DNA of 64,000 bases from Chitinophagaceae bacterium (GTDB taxonomy: Bacteria; Bacteroidota; Bacteroidia; Chitinophagales; Chitinophagaceae), in assembly GCA_020403425.1 (NCBI GenBank), contig JADBXR010000002.1:558001-622000 (forward strand), given 5' to 3'. Position 1 is the first letter of the stretch. The number at the start of each line of letters is the position of its first letter. Below, piece by piece: positions 1 through 9,849 of the stretch. The position numbers were made by a program, and so were the translations under genes. The notes under the pieces are model-generated. The model searched no databases, had not been told where the DNA came from, and was given only the letters and a program-made list of their open reading frames with translations.

Positions 1-1496
1 GCGTTGAAAGAGCTACCGGAATTCTCATGCGTGGTATACGCTCTCAGGTACCAGTTCTTGCTCTTCAATTCCAGTTTGAACTGGGCCATTTTCAGGTCTT
101 TCAGAGAATAACGGTCGCTACCAGTATATACGCTGTTACCGGTTCCGAAATTGGTCTGGAAGATGGCCTCGGTCCTGTCGGACAGTTTGTAATGCAGACT
201 ACCTGACAGTTTGAAGTTTACGGTATTGGGATCCACCACATCGATCTCGTTATAACCGGTTCTGCTCACAGACTGGTTATTGTAAAAATTACGGCTGGGA
301 GAAGCTCCGTATAAGATCGGAGAAACACCAGCTGTTACCAACGCACCAGCACCTGCAGCATTCAGGAAAGTATTAAAATTCGAAAGCCTCGCAGCGGGAT
401 TGGCAGCCAGCCAGCCATTGAATGCTCCCAACTGGGCACTGCCTAAACCGGCAGCAGCAAACACCTGGCTTGCAATGGTGCTGATATTCTGAGAGGTTTC
501 ATCACCATATACGTTCACGCCATCATAGTTAGGATCGGATGTTCTCCAGCCCGGAATGGCAAAACCGTTGGCAGAGCCTGTACGGCTGTAGTTGTCTGTC
601 TGGTTAGCCAGCCAGTCCTGCGCCTGCGTAAACTGGGCGCCGATCTTGAAGGCGAATTTTTCTGATACTTTCTGTGCCCAGCGAACAGTCCAGTCGTAGA
701 AAGGAGATTTGGGGCGCTGTTTAGCGTCAATATCCTTGATACCCTGTTTGATCTGGAAACTCAGACCCTGGTATTTGAATGGGCTCTTGCTGTTGATCAG
801 AACGGTACCGTTCATACCACCTGACCCGTACAGAGCAGAAGAAGCACCTGGCAGCAATTCGATATTCTCTACATCCAGTTCGGTTAAACCCACGATGCTA
901 CCTACGGCGAAGTTCAGACCGGGAGCCTGGTTATCCATACCATCCACGATCTGGTTCAAACGAACGTTACCGCTGTTGTTAAAACCACGGGTACCTACAC
1001 TGCGGAAGGTCAAACTGGCCGATACCACATCGACTCCCTTCAGGTTGGTGATCATATCGTAATAGTTAGTAGCCGGTGAGTTACGGATGGCTGCCGTACC
1101 AATTCTTTCAATCGATACAGGAGACTCCAGGATCCTTTCAGGAACCCTTGATGCCGCTACCACTACTTCATCACCCAATGTGAAGGAAGCATCAATATCT
1201 ACATTCACTACTTCGTTGTTGTTCTTAACAACAACTTCCTTGTTAAGGTATCCAACAGAAGAAAATACCAGTGTGAATGGCAGCTTCTGTACGGTGGAAA
1301 ACTTGAAATTACCCTTGTCGTCGGTAAAGGTTCCAGTAGTTGCTCCTTTGATCGTAACCGAAACGGCAGATATCGCCTCCTTCGATTTACTGTTTTTTAC
1401 ACTACCGGAGACAGTAGTCGATTGCTGGGCCGTAGCAGATACACAGATCATAGCACCCACAGCCAACAACCCGTAATGGGTTAAGAGTCTTCTCAT
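1..1496 (-). CDS. TonB-dependent outer-membrane receptor, 3' end cut by window edge
   Basis: The first ~498 residues are visible; the C-terminal barrel lies beyond position 1. The protein starts with a Sec signal peptide ending near residue 24 (SATAQQ). A CarboxypepD_reg-like beta-sandwich follows (about 26-105, with GTFTDDKG and VGYLNKEV). A TonB plug domain follows (about 115-230), containing FRSVGTRGFNN, IVDGMDNQAPG and LPGASSALYGSGGMNG. The rest is the start of the beta-barrel. This architecture is typical of Bacteroidota orphan receptors that import a bound ligand using TonB/ExbBD energy; the ligand cannot be told. No SusD-like partner is visible on this side. Start ATG at 1496; a box TATTTTTA (one mismatch to TAnnTTTG) lies about 30 nt upstream. 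The gene is divergent from purC. Confidence 0.93.
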   Translation of the reverse strand, partial: MRRLLTHYGLLAVGAMICVSATAQQSTTVSGSVKNSKSKEAISAVSVTIKGATTGTFTDDKGNFKFSTVQKLPFTLVFSSVGYLNKEVVVKNNNEVVNVDIDASFTLGDEVVVAASRVPERILESPVSIERIGTAAIRNSPATNYYDMITNLKGVDVVSASLTFRSVGTRGFNNSGNVRLNQIVDGMDNQAPGLNFAVGSIVGLTELDVENIELLPGASSALYGSGGMNGTVLINSKSPFKYQGLSFQIKQGIKDIDAKQRPKSPFYDWTVRWAQKVSEKFAFKIGAQFTQAQDWLANQTDNYSRTGSANGFAIPGWRTSDPNYDGVNVYGDETSQNISTIASQVFAAAGLGSAQLGAFNGWLAANPAARLSNFNTFLNAAGAGALVTAGVSPILYGASPSRNFYNNQSVSRTGYNEIDVVDPNTVNFKLSGSLHYKLSDRTEAIFQTNFGTGNSVYTGSDRYSLKDLKMAQFKLELKSKNWYLRAYTTHENSGSSFN

Positions 1497-1632
1497 ATTA
1501 GGCAAGTTTTAAATGAATTGTAGCTAAAAATAGCATTTGTTAGTTTTAACTGAAAATTTAATTTGTTCACAAATAACGGTCATCTGTTGAGAAAAATTAT
1601 GTTCGCTACCCCTTATTTATCAAGGCACTAAC

Positions 1633-1640
1633 TAATTTTG
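1633..1640 (+). promoter_or_regulatory. -7 box TAATTTTG of purC
   Basis: Exact match to the Bacteroidota -7 consensus TAnnTTTG. It ends 3 nt before the ATG at 1644, so transcription would start at or next to the start codon (leaderless mRNA). It rules out the TTG at 1638 as a start because that codon lies inside the box. No clear -33 TTG is seen at normal spacing. Confidence 0.6.
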
Positions 1641-1643
1641 GGC

Positions 1644-2576
1644 ATGTCTTCTTACCAATTTCCCTTTCAGACCAACGTATACCACGGCAAAGTCAGAGAC
1701 GTTTACAGCATCAAGAACGACTGGCTGGTGATGATCGCCAGCAACCGTATCTCGGCCTTTGATGTGATCCTTCCCCGCCCCATCCCTTATAAAGGACAGG
1801 TTTTAAACCAAATAGCTGCCTATATGCTGGAAGCTACGCGTGATATCTGCCCCAATTGGCTGGTGGAAGTGCCCACGCCGAACTCTTCCATCGGAAAACG
1901 TTGCACCCCTTTTAAGATCGAAATGGTGGTCAGAGGCAATGTGGTAGGGCATGCCTGGCGAACCTACAGCAGCGGTAAGAGGGAACTCTGCGGTGTAACG
2001 ATGCCGGAGGGGCTGAGGGAGAACGATTTCTTTCCCTCCCCCATCATCACCCCTTCTACCAAGGCAGATGCGGGTCATGACGAAGACATCTCCAAAGAAG
2101 AGATCATTGCCAAAGGACTGGCAACCGAAGCAGAGTGGGCCATACTGGAAGACTACACGCTTAAATTGTTTGCCCGCGGCAAGGAGATCGCGGCCTCCAG
2201 AGGCCTGATACTGGCCGACACCAAGTATGAATTTGGCAAGATCGGTGATACCATTTACCTGATGGATGAAGTACATACCCCTGATTCCTCCCGCTATTTC
2301 TATGCTGATGGATTTGAACAAAGACAGGCTACCGGCGATAAGCAAAAACAGCTGAGCAAAGAATTCGTACGAGAATGGCTGATCGCCAACAACTTCATGG
2401 GAAAAGAAGGACAGACCGTTCCCGAAATGACCGATGAATGGATAGATACCATCAGTAAGAGATATATTGAACTTTACGAAAAAGTGATCGGCAAGACATT
2501 TGTGCCGGAAGAGATCAGCGAGGAAAAAACTTACGAGAAAATCCAGATAGCGCTGGAAAGACTACTACTTCCCTAA
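1644..2576 (+). CDS. purC: phosphoribosylaminoimidazole-succinocarboxamide synthase (SAICAR synthetase)
   Basis: Cytosolic ATP-dependent ligase of de novo purine synthesis that joins aspartate to CAIR to give SAICAR. The 310-residue protein covers the whole family domain. Visible signatures are the N-terminal GKVRDVY nucleotide-binding segment, [11 protein letters not shown], the family signature [10 protein letters not shown] and [11 protein letters not shown]. The length is that of the roughly 300-residue monofunctional form. The start at 1644 is chosen because the protein begins MSSYQFPF and the -7 box ends 3 nt upstream. It is a single-gene unit ending in a strong hairpin shared with the convergent receptor gene. 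Confidence 0.96.
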   Translation: MSSYQFPFQTNVYHGKVRDVYSIKNDWLVMIASNRISAFDVILPRPIPYKGQVLNQIAAYMLEATRDICPNWLVEVPTPNSSIGKRCTPFKIEMVVRGNVVGHAWRTYSSGKRELCGVTMPEGLRENDFFPSPIITPSTKADAGHDEDISKEEIIAKGLATEAEWAILEDYTLKLFARGKEIAASRGLILADTKYEFGKIGDTIYLMDEVHTPDSSRYFYADGFEQRQATGDKQKQLSKEFVREWLIANNFMGKEGQTVPEMTDEWIDTISKRYIELYEKVIGKTFVPEEISEEKTYEKIQIALERLLLP

Positions 2577-2589
2577 AACAAGGGGTAAG

Positions 2590-2619
2590 AAAAAGGCCGG
2601 GATCGATCCCGGCCTTTTT
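2590..2619. terminator. bidirectional intrinsic terminator, purC / TonB receptor
   Basis: A 20-bp perfect palindrome, GGCCGGGATC followed by its complement (2595-2614), is flanked by five A's on the left and five T's on the right. It therefore forms a GC-rich hairpin with a U-tract on both strands. It sits between the convergent purC and receptor genes. Confidence 0.9.
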
Positions 2620-2623
2620 CTTA

Positions 2624-4834
2624 CTAAAAATTCACTTTCAGGCTCATGATGAAATTTCTTCCGGGGGCAGATATGCCGCTGGAGAAATAACGATAGTTCC
2701 TGTCCAGCAGGTTTTCTACCAACAGTTGTGCACTAATGGCTCCGCCCAGTTTTACCTGGCCGCGTACATTCAGGCTGTACCAGGAGGGCATGCCTTCCGG
2801 TGTGGCATACTGCTGGTTATCCTCCCCATTGGGATTATAATCTGCTATACGTTTCCAGCCATTGAATAATACATAAGTCTCTGCCTGCCAGCCGGTGCGG
2901 ATATGTTTCAGACCTATCCTGCCAAATACCGGTGGAATATGATCCAATGGAACGGTAACACCCGCATTGGTGAATTTACCCTTGGTGTAAGTGTAGACGG
3001 CTTCCAGTGTTGTGTTCTTTTCCGGCTTCCACGATGCGTTCAGGCTGAAACCGGCCACCCATGCCTTTGCTTTGTTCTGGGGAGCAAATACACCACTGTT
3101 TACATTCTGGTATACAATACTGTCGCTCCCGTTGAAGCGGAATTTATCCACCACGATCGCATTGCGGAACCAGGTATAGAATACCGATCCACCAAAACTG
3201 AAACGTTCTGTGAACTGGTTCCAGTTGATCTCTGCATTATACGTGTACTCAGGTTTCAGATCTTTGTTTGGCACCACTACGTATCCTGTTTTGGTATCAA
3301 ATACCTTGGTCAGATCATCGACGTTCGGCGACCGGAAACCACTGCTCAACAGGAATGCCAGCCGGAACCTGTTGGCATTTGCATACACCAGGCCCAGGTT
3401 ACCAGTTACCGCTGCGTGGTTCTGAACAGCTTTGTTAAAAGGGAAATGCATGAGGCTGGTATCTGCAAAACGGGCGTCCAGGTTCACCAGGTTGAAACGA
3501 AGGCCATCATTCAGCGTCCAGGCATCGTTGATCTTGAAAATATGCTGCGCATACAGTGCATTGGAACTCATTTTGGTTGGTCCGTCACTATAGCGGGTCG
3601 TGATGCGGCTAACGGCTCCGGTTACCACATTCATCCGCTCGGCAGTGGAACGCACATAATTGGTGTAGGATTCAATCCCAAAATGCAATTCATTCTTACC
3701 GCTGTAATGTTTGGCATCCATATTAAATCCCCAAACATTCACACGCTCCCAGCGCGAATCGCGGTTATTATTTTTGAACCTTCGGGTAATGCGGCTTTCT
3801 TCAATATCCTGATAGCTGGCCACAAGCCTGATCTCCTTGAAGAATCCTACCTGCTGGTTGGCAGAGAACTGGTAAGACAACATATTCCTTACCTGTGGGC
3901 CATAATACCATTCAGCATATACAGGTGTGGCACCTGATACTTCTGAGAGCCTGTCGTACCGTTGTACATTTCCCGAATTACTCAGTTGTATGTTCAGCAG
4001 GTGTTGGATATTGGCTTTGGGCTGGAACAGTATTTTCTGTGTGATATCCGTTTGCCGGTAATCGCTGCCGGTCTGTTTATTGGGATCAGGATTCACAAAA
4101 GCACTGTCGGTATTCCCGTAACGCTGAACAATAAAGTTCTTCTTGCCAAAATCAGGATACGCTGATTGACGGCTGGCACCCTGACGCATATCGCCGAAAC
4201 TTCCGTAGGTGACTGATGTAAGCGAAGCCCACTTCGTACCACCGATGGTCAGGTCTACATGCGCTTTGGCTTCTTCCGTGGCTGTCGCATAACGAACCAA
4301 TGCCGTTCCTCCAACAAGCGTTTTTCCTTTTGTGGACAGTACAGGGTTCCTGGTATACATATTCACTACGCCGCCCAACGCATCACTTCCATACAAAGTG
4401 GAAGAAGGACCATACAACACTTCCATCCGATCAAGGATATTGTTATCAACAGTGATGATATTCTGCAGGTGACCGGAACGGTAGATCGCGTTGTTCATGC
4501 GTACGCCGTCCACCATCAGTAATACACGGCTCGCTTCAAAACCGCGGATCACAGGACTGCTGCCTCCCTGCTGACTCTTCTGCACGAACAATGCCCCTGT
4601 ATTGAGCAGGATGTCCCCTGTATTAGCCTGGTTATTCAACGTATTCTTATCGCTGATGGACCTTACGGACTGTGTGAGGTGTCTTAACAATTCAGGGAAT
4701 TTATTGGCATATACCACTACGCTGCCCAGGGTCACGGGTTCTTTCTGAACCGTATCCTGCCATCGCTTCTGCTGAGCGTGGGATATAACGGGTAAAGTCA
4801 TGGCAAAAGCCATGATACATACTATTTGTTTCAT
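2624..4834 (-). CDS. TonB-dependent receptor, FepA/HmuR-like type
   Basis: A 736-residue outer-membrane receptor. A signal peptide ends near residue 20 (VISHAQQ). The plug domain spans about 37-150 and carries SVVVYANKFPE near its N-terminus, VIRGFEASRVLLMVDGVRMN and VLYGPSSTLYGSDALGGVV. The remainder is a 22-strand-type barrel ending in phenylalanine (SLKVNF), the usual C-terminal sorting residue. There is no CarboxypepD_reg domain, so it resembles classical siderophore, haem or vitamin receptors rather than SusC; the plug wording is closest to the haemoglobin/transferrin receptor group, but the substrate is not proven. It lies 48 nt downstream of a small membrane-anchored protein on the same strand, probably one operon. 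No Fur-like site was recognised. Confidence 0.93.
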   Translation of the reverse strand: MKQIVCIMAFAMTLPVISHAQQKRWQDTVQKEPVTLGSVVVYANKFPELLRHLTQSVRSISDKNTLNNQANTGDILLNTGALFVQKSQQGGSSPVIRGFEASRVLLMVDGVRMNNAIYRSGHLQNIITVDNNILDRMEVLYGPSSTLYGSDALGGVVNMYTRNPVLSTKGKTLVGGTALVRYATATEEAKAHVDLTIGGTKWASLTSVTYGSFGDMRQGASRQSAYPDFGKKNFIVQRYGNTDSAFVNPDPNKQTGSDYRQTDITQKILFQPKANIQHLLNIQLSNSGNVQRYDRLSEVSGATPVYAEWYYGPQVRNMLSYQFSANQQVGFFKEIRLVASYQDIEESRITRRFKNNNRDSRWERVNVWGFNMDAKHYSGKNELHFGIESYTNYVRSTAERMNVVTGAVSRITTRYSDGPTKMSSNALYAQHIFKINDAWTLNDGLRFNLVNLDARFADTSLMHFPFNKAVQNHAAVTGNLGLVYANANRFRLAFLLSSGFRSPNVDDLTKVFDTKTGYVVVPNKDLKPEYTYNAEINWNQFTERFSFGGSVFYTWFRNAIVVDKFRFNGSDSIVYQNVNSGVFAPQNKAKAWVAGFSLNASWKPEKNTTLEAVYTYTKGKFTNAGVTVPLDHIPPVFGRIGLKHIRTGWQAETYVLFNGWKRIADYNPNGEDNQQYATPEGMPSWYSLNVRGQVKLGGAISAQLLVENLLDRNYRYFSSGISAPGRNFIMSLKVNF

Positions 4835-4882
4835 TCAATGTTTTTTAAATACGGGATATTCTGTCTGTGGTACTTGATAGGT

Positions 4883-5416
4883 TTACACGACTTCGGGAGG
4901 CGGCGACAGGATATCGCGGACCTGACTGACAGGTTTGCTCAGTTGTTGCGGTAAGATTTTTTGAGTAAGCTGGATTGTTGGTGAGCTCATGGTGTTCTGT
5001 TGCAATTCGAATACCGATAACAACAGTTTCTGGAATAGGGCCTTGGCACCTGCAGACGATTGCTGCTGCCGCGCATGCATTCCGCTGATGACGGTGAGAA
5101 GTTTTTTCTCTGCCTGATCATTCACACAATACACAGTGGCCCGGGAACCCTGTAATTCCACAGAAATGACATCATACAGGTTCCCTTTGTAACTAAATTC
5201 CTTACCAGCTTCTTCCCAACGAAGGTCTGGATCAGCTATTTCTCCATTAGAGGTCGCAAAACTGAATACGGTATGATAAGCGTTCTCCCGGTGTGTACGC
5301 AGCCAGGTTTTCATGGTTGCTTTCAGCTCCCACCGGTATCCCAAGGCCACCAATTGGTAACCTCCCATGTAGATCACCATGCAGAACAATACTAATATGG
5401 TGGCAGTTCTCTTCAC
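4883..5416 (-). CDS. small membrane-anchored protein upstream of TonB receptor, function unknown
   Basis: A 177-residue protein not assigned to a family. One hydrophobic segment at residues 5-26 would act as an N-terminal anchor or uncleaved signal. The rest is predicted periplasmic and soluble, ending in a proline-rich tail (SPPPEVV) and containing a glutamine-rich stretch. The start is GTG at 5416; a box TATCTTTC (5438-5431, one mismatch to TAnnTTTG) lies 14 nt upstream. The 48-nt gap to the TonB receptor suggests co-transcription and a role as an accessory to that receptor. That role is inference from position only. Confidence 0.7.
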   Translation of the reverse strand: MKRTATILVLFCMVIYMGGYQLVALGYRWELKATMKTWLRTHRENAYHTVFSFATSNGEIADPDLRWEEAGKEFSYKGNLYDVISVELQGSRATVYCVNDQAEKKLLTVISGMHARQQQSSAGAKALFQKLLLSVFELQQNTMSSPTIQLTQKILPQQLSKPVSQVRDILSPPPEVV

Positions 5417-5519
5417 AGCAGTTGATGCGCGAAAGATAATAAATAGTTGAAGAGCACTGCAGAGAAAATGATGAACGCAGCACCGTTATCGCTGCATCTC
5501 GTTTCACCGGTTCAAACGA

Positions 5520-6563
5520 TCATTTTACCGGGGGTGATATTCTTGGACGGAGCCTTGCCTGGCTTTTGTTAAAGATATTCTGTCCATGCTCTACCCCCCT
5601 GCGGATCTCTTTTTGCCGTTCTACTGGCATATGAATGGTTTCCTTACAAGCAGTGCTGCAACAGCCGTCCATCGTTTCGGCACAGTCCTTACACTGAATA
5701 AAAAGCAGGTGGCAACCATCATTCTTACAATTGGTATGGTCATCGCAGGGTTTACCGCACTGGTGGCAGCTGGCGATCACATGATCCGTAATGCGTTCTC
5801 CCAACCGGTCATCGAACACGAAATTCTTCCCGATGAATTTACTTTCCAGCTCCGCCGCTTGGGCCTGGCGTGCATAATTGATGATACCACCCTCTAGATG
5901 GAATACATTCTGGAAACCCTTGTGCAGCATATAGGCACTGGCTTTTTCGCAGCGGATACCACCGGTACAATACATGATGATGTTCTTTTCCTCGTTACCC
6001 TTCATCATGTCCACGGCCATGGGCAACTGCTCGCGAAAAGTATCGGAAGGGATCTCAAGCGCATTTTCAAAATGCCCAACCTCATATTCGTAATGGTTAC
6101 GCATATCGATCACGATGGTATCAGGGTCCTGCAACAGTTCGTTCATTTGTACTGCATTCACATATTTCCCTTTCCTTTCCATGCTGAACCCGGGATCTTC
6201 AATGCCATCCGCCACGATCTTCTCGCGCACTTTGATCTTCAATACCCAGAAACTTTTACCGTCGTCATCCACCGCAATATTCAACCGTAACCCATTCAGC
6301 GGTTCTATGGAGTACAGGAAATTCCTGAAATCCTCAAACCGGTCAGTGGGCACACTCATCTGCGCATTGATCCCTTCTTTGGCCACATAGATCCTCCCGA
6401 ATGCCTGTAACGCATGCAGGTTTTTGTAGAGGTAGTCACGAAACTCCTGCGGGTTCCCGATCGGGAAATAACAATAAAAACTGATGGTGGTACGTGGAAA
6501 GGTCTCTTCCATGAGGCGCTTCTTCAGCTCCTCGTTAGATACACGATTGTGCAATAATGCCAT
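5520..6563 (-). CDS. trhO: tRNA uridine(34) hydroxylase, rhodanese family (YceA/TrhO)
   Basis: A 347-residue member of the UPF0176/TrhO family, which hydroxylates U34 of certain tRNAs on the way to 5-carboxymethoxy/methoxyuridine. An N-terminal alpha/beta domain (about 1-110) includes [16 protein letters not shown]. The rhodanese domain (about 130-235) has the active-site loop [10 protein letters not shown] cysteine-rich C-terminal region (about 270-312) contains CHQCGKPC and [12 protein letters not shown], as in the longer members of the family. All catalytic features are present. It is transcribed alone; the start ATG at 6563 gives the usual N-terminal length. The adjacent upstream DNA holds a hairpin repeat element rather than a recognisable promoter. 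Confidence 0.93.
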   Translation of the reverse strand: MALLHNRVSNEELKKRLMEETFPRTTISFYCYFPIGNPQEFRDYLYKNLHALQAFGRIYVAKEGINAQMSVPTDRFEDFRNFLYSIEPLNGLRLNIAVDDDGKSFWVLKIKVREKIVADGIEDPGFSMERKGKYVNAVQMNELLQDPDTIVIDMRNHYEYEVGHFENALEIPSDTFREQLPMAVDMMKGNEEKNIIMYCTGGIRCEKASAYMLHKGFQNVFHLEGGIINYARQAQAAELESKFIGKNFVFDDRLGERITDHVIASCHQCGKPCDDHTNCKNDGCHLLFIQCKDCAETMDGCCSTACKETIHMPVERQKEIRRGVEHGQNIFNKSQARLRPRISPPVK

Positions 6564-6660
6564 AAATAGATCATTTTAGACATCCCCGTTACAGGAATGT
6601 TCCGTTACCAATGGAGCCACTTGCAGGGTGGCCAAAATTCGGGGCAAAGATAGGGAAATG

Positions 6661-6850
6661 TGAGGCGTGAATTGTCAGTGGTGAGTTGTGAGTGGGGAGT
6701 AGTGAGTTGTCAGTGGGGAGTGACCGGCTGACTGAAATGTCAATGGCGAAAGGGAGACCCTCCCGCCTCATTGCCAATTCCCCATGCCCATTGCATTTAC
6801 CCATCATTGCCACCCTACTCCCTACTCACCACTGACGACTCCCCCCTCAC
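6661..6850. repeat. intergenic inverted-repeat element, copy 1 (GTGAGTGGTGAGT-type arms)
   Basis: Left arm (about 6661-6720) and right arm (about 6814-6850) are imperfect reverse complements built from repeated GTGAGT/GTCAGTGG/GGGAGTAG units. Both share GTCAGTGGTGAGT. About 95 bp lie between them. The right arm runs 4 bp into the 3' end of the DUF5686 gene, so it abuts that stop codon. A second copy of the same type lies at about 37621-37762. No ORF is carried, so any mobility would be non-autonomous. It could instead act as a large transcriptional hairpin. Confidence 0.7.
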
Positions 6851-9288
6851 AAGAACGGCACCGACACCCTGAACCCGCTCGGTCTGGCACCGCCTGAGGC
6901 AAATCCCTGCACAAAATCAACACGGATCAGCTTGCCGATATTTTCAATGCCAAAAAGAAGTTCATAATATTCCTGCCCGTTTCTGATATGCAAGGCGTTG
7001 GCACCGGTAACAAAGAACCAGTTCAATTTCTTGAACCCGGGGATCTTGTTACTCAGCAATCCGTTCAGGTGATATTCGGCATGCGCGGCAACACTGAAGC
7101 TGGCGGTATTACTGTAGAGGTAATATGGCGCCAGCTGGAAACTGTTGAGCTCGCGTGAGGCAAAAATGGTTTGGTTACCCAGGTAATGCTGGTAATCAGG
7201 AATGAACGTACTGGCAGCATCGAAGAACCCACTGGCTGTAATATTATAGGAGAATTTACCGGCCAGCTTCAGGTCCAGGTCGTCACTGATGCCCAGGCGC
7301 CATTTGGTATAGTCCACATCACTTCCCAGCAATCCGTGTATGCCTTTGGTAACAGAGGCGGAAAAAGTTGGATAATCGGATCCCAGGCTGATCTTACGAT
7401 CGGGGAACTCGATGTAATCGGCGCCGGGCCGCCAGGTGATTCCGGCAGTGACCACTGCAGCCTGGTTTCGAGGCATAGGAATATTCGTAAGATCTACCGG
7501 ATAATTAGGGGTGAATTTTTTATCCGATCTCTTATTCCAGCTTACCGGATCTGCCAGGTTATCCAGCGAATATCGATCCTGGAACTGAAAGCCACCGTTA
7601 ATGCTGAGTCCATTACCGATACCTGTTGTATAGATCAGTCTGAGATAATTTGCCTCATATATTTTCATATGGTTGGCCTGCGACAATAAAGTGCTCAATG
7701 TATTGATCCGCGCAGTGATGGGAGCGCTATTGTTGAATTGAAACACGGTCCTTCCTGTAGAGACACTGATACCCTGGAAATATTTTTTTCCGAAGTTATA
7801 GCCCAGGGTCAAGGAGGGATTGAGATGTCGGTTGGTAATCCCATATCTGATATCAGGATTCACTGATAAAAAATTCCTTCCTTCGAAACGCCTCGTATAC
7901 CTGGGCGAAAAAGCCACTACCGCGCCTTCCACTGTATTATAATTGAGCGTACTCAGCAGCGAAGGAAACTGTATCGTCTCTTTTCTTTTCCTTACGGTGA
8001 AGGTCTGTCCGGTGAACAGTAGTCCCGAAAGCCTGATCCGGTTACGTTTTGCATCCAGTGAATCGAGATATCGGGGATCTTTCCGAACCTGTTCCAGGCT
8101 GTCTTTCCTTTGGTAATCACGTTGCTCCTCTGTAAGCAGGGGTAGTGGCCGGATACTGTCCCAGTACGCCATTGGCTTTTTATTGGAACTGTCGTAGAAC
8201 TTCAGGATGGTATGGTCGAAGAAATCAGGCTTAAACCGCGGATCCATCGTGAACTTATCATACACCTGGACAAAACTGCCAAAAAAATCAAACCCAAAGA
8301 TCTTTCCGGAAGGATAGATCACCTGGTTCTTGATCACCCAAACATTACCGGAAGGCACATACAATTGTTGTATTCGAAGCGTATCCAGCAACTGCATTTG
8401 CTGGGCCTTTACCAATAACAGATCTACACTTTGAATGCGCCACTCATTTTCTACAATATTGATGTACCCGCTGAAAAGGGGCTCATAGGCTCTTCGGGGA
8501 ATCACTTTAATGCGGCTAATTTCCCGGCCATTCTCAAAAAAGGTACCGGCAAACTTATACTTGTAAAAATTCAATGCCCCGTTGGCGATCGGAGAGATAA
8601 AACCGCGTGGATTCAGGTCTTCCCCCACTGATATATTGTTCTCATAAAATGAGATGATCTGCGGTTCGCTTAATCCGAATGCTCCGCTGCGGCCGCTGAC
8701 TTTGGTAGAGATCACTTCCACTTTTTCTTTGGCAGGAAGTTGTACCGAATACCGGGCAACTGTTTCTGAAAGGAAGATCATTTTGCGTTTGCTGGTATCC
8801 CCATCTTCAAAGTCGATCTTTCTTCCCATGAAAGAAGCAGGGAAACTACGTAACTGCATCTGCCCTTTGATATATACTTCACACTGAAATTTCCGGATCT
8901 CATTCAGATGGGTCTCTCTCCTCGCAATGGCTTTCCGGATAATGGCATAAGCAGGGTCCTCCGCACCACTTTTCACTTCTACCTCGCGTAGGCTGTATCG
9001 TTGTTCTTCCAGGTCAAAATCGACCGTCATATCGTTCTGGGTCACCTGGATCCTCTTTTCTGAACTGGCATGACCAATGTACTGGCAGAGCAATACATAG
9101 GTACCCGGTCCTAACTGCAGCGAATACATTCCCTTACTATTGGCAGAAACACCCTGGGTGGTTCCCTTGACCAGGACAGAGGCGAAAGCCAGTGACTGTC
9201 CTTTGTCATCGCGAATGGTGCCGCTGATGGTAGCGGCCTTCAGGTTAGTGAAAATAAAACAGAAACAAAGTAAGAGCCATGTTCTCAT
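6847..9288 (-). CDS. DUF5686 / CarboxypepD_reg-like outer-membrane protein
   Basis: An 813-residue protein. A signal peptide (about 1-18, ending NLKAA) is followed by a CarboxypepD_reg-like beta-sandwich (about 20-105, ISGTIRDDKGQSLAFASVLVKG), which resembles the front end of SusC-like proteins. No TonB plug follows. Instead there is the DUF5686 region, with an alpha/beta part around DPAYAIIRKAIARRE and a long C-terminal beta-strand-rich region that looks like an outer-membrane barrel ending in phenylalanine-leucine. The family is widespread in Bacteroidota and has no established biochemical role. The gene appears monocistronic; a weak TAATTTCG box lies just upstream. Confidence 0.88.
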   Translation of the reverse strand: MRTWLLLCFCFIFTNLKAATISGTIRDDKGQSLAFASVLVKGTTQGVSANSKGMYSLQLGPGTYVLLCQYIGHASSEKRIQVTQNDMTVDFDLEEQRYSLREVEVKSGAEDPAYAIIRKAIARRETHLNEIRKFQCEVYIKGQMQLRSFPASFMGRKIDFEDGDTSKRKMIFLSETVARYSVQLPAKEKVEVISTKVSGRSGAFGLSEPQIISFYENNISVGEDLNPRGFISPIANGALNFYKYKFAGTFFENGREISRIKVIPRRAYEPLFSGYINIVENEWRIQSVDLLLVKAQQMQLLDTLRIQQLYVPSGNVWVIKNQVIYPSGKIFGFDFFGSFVQVYDKFTMDPRFKPDFFDHTILKFYDSSNKKPMAYWDSIRPLPLLTEEQRDYQRKDSLEQVRKDPRYLDSLDAKRNRIRLSGLLFTGQTFTVRKRKETIQFPSLLSTLNYNTVEGAVVAFSPRYTRRFEGRNFLSVNPDIRYGITNRHLNPSLTLGYNFGKKYFQGISVSTGRTVFQFNNSAPITARINTLSTLLSQANHMKIYEANYLRLIYTTGIGNGLSINGGFQFQDRYSLDNLADPVSWNKRSDKKFTPNYPVDLTNIPMPRNQAAVVTAGITWRPGADYIEFPDRKISLGSDYPTFSASVTKGIHGLLGSDVDYTKWRLGISDDLDLKLAGKFSYNITASGFFDAASTFIPDYQHYLGNQTIFASRELNSFQLAPYYLYSNTASFSVAAHAEYHLNGLLSNKIPGFKKLNWFFVTGANALHIRNGQEYYELLFGIENIGKLIRVDFVQGFASGGARPSGFRVSVPFL

Positions 9289-9492
9289 AACGTCCGGTTA
9301 GCGCGAAATTAGCGGCAAAATCCGGGGTTAAACCTGACTCTCAACAAATAAAAGATGAGTTTAACGTATTCTTAAACGGTGCCCAGGTGCACGAAATCAT
9401 TCTCCCGAAAACCGGCAGAGGAAGTACTGGTATTTCAGCCAATACGCCTCCCATACCCGTTCATCAGTGATAACGGTCATGCTAAGGCTACC

Positions 9493-9840
9493 TTATTTCC
9501 TCAGATAGCTTCCTGTCAATGCAGCCAATCCACTGACCAGTCCACCAACGATACCCGTTACCAGGATGAGCACCAGGTAAGAGCCGCCCAGTGGCAGCAT
9601 GGTGGCCACTTTGGTAGATAGGATATGTTCATTGGCCGCATCTTTGATGAACGCCAACGCTACCCAAAGCAGGAAAAGTCCCAGAAATCCGGATAAAAAG
9701 GATCTTCCGGGCCGCTGGTGTACCGAAACCGATACCAACAGCGAACTGACCGCAAAACACCACCAGGGAAGTGTGCTGTAGATACCGAGTACATATGCAA
9801 GAAATCCGGTTAAAACAATGGCTGTGATGGTCTTCTTCAT
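9493..9840 (-). CDS. small integral membrane protein, function unknown
   Basis: A 115-residue protein with about four hydrophobic helices (roughly residues 5-20, 24-40, 49-66 and 85-112) and a short soluble loop between the third and fourth. No family was recognised. It begins 9 nt after the stop codon of the penicillin-acylase gene on the same strand, so the two are almost certainly one transcript. Whether it helps that enzyme or merely shares its transcript cannot be told from sequence. Confidence 0.75.
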   Translation of the reverse strand: MKKTITAIVLTGFLAYVLGIYSTLPWWCFAVSSLLVSVSVHQRPGRSFLSGFLGLFLLWVALAFIKDAANEHILSTKVATMLPLGGSYLVLILVTGIVGGLVSGLAALTGSYLRK

Positions 9841-9849
9841 ATCGTTTGT

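Noticed and set aside
2903-3937. A 344-codon open frame antisense to the second TonB receptor
   Set aside because: It has no signal peptide, domain or family motif. The sense strand is a complete receptor with all expected blocks, so the frame is a codon-bias shadow.
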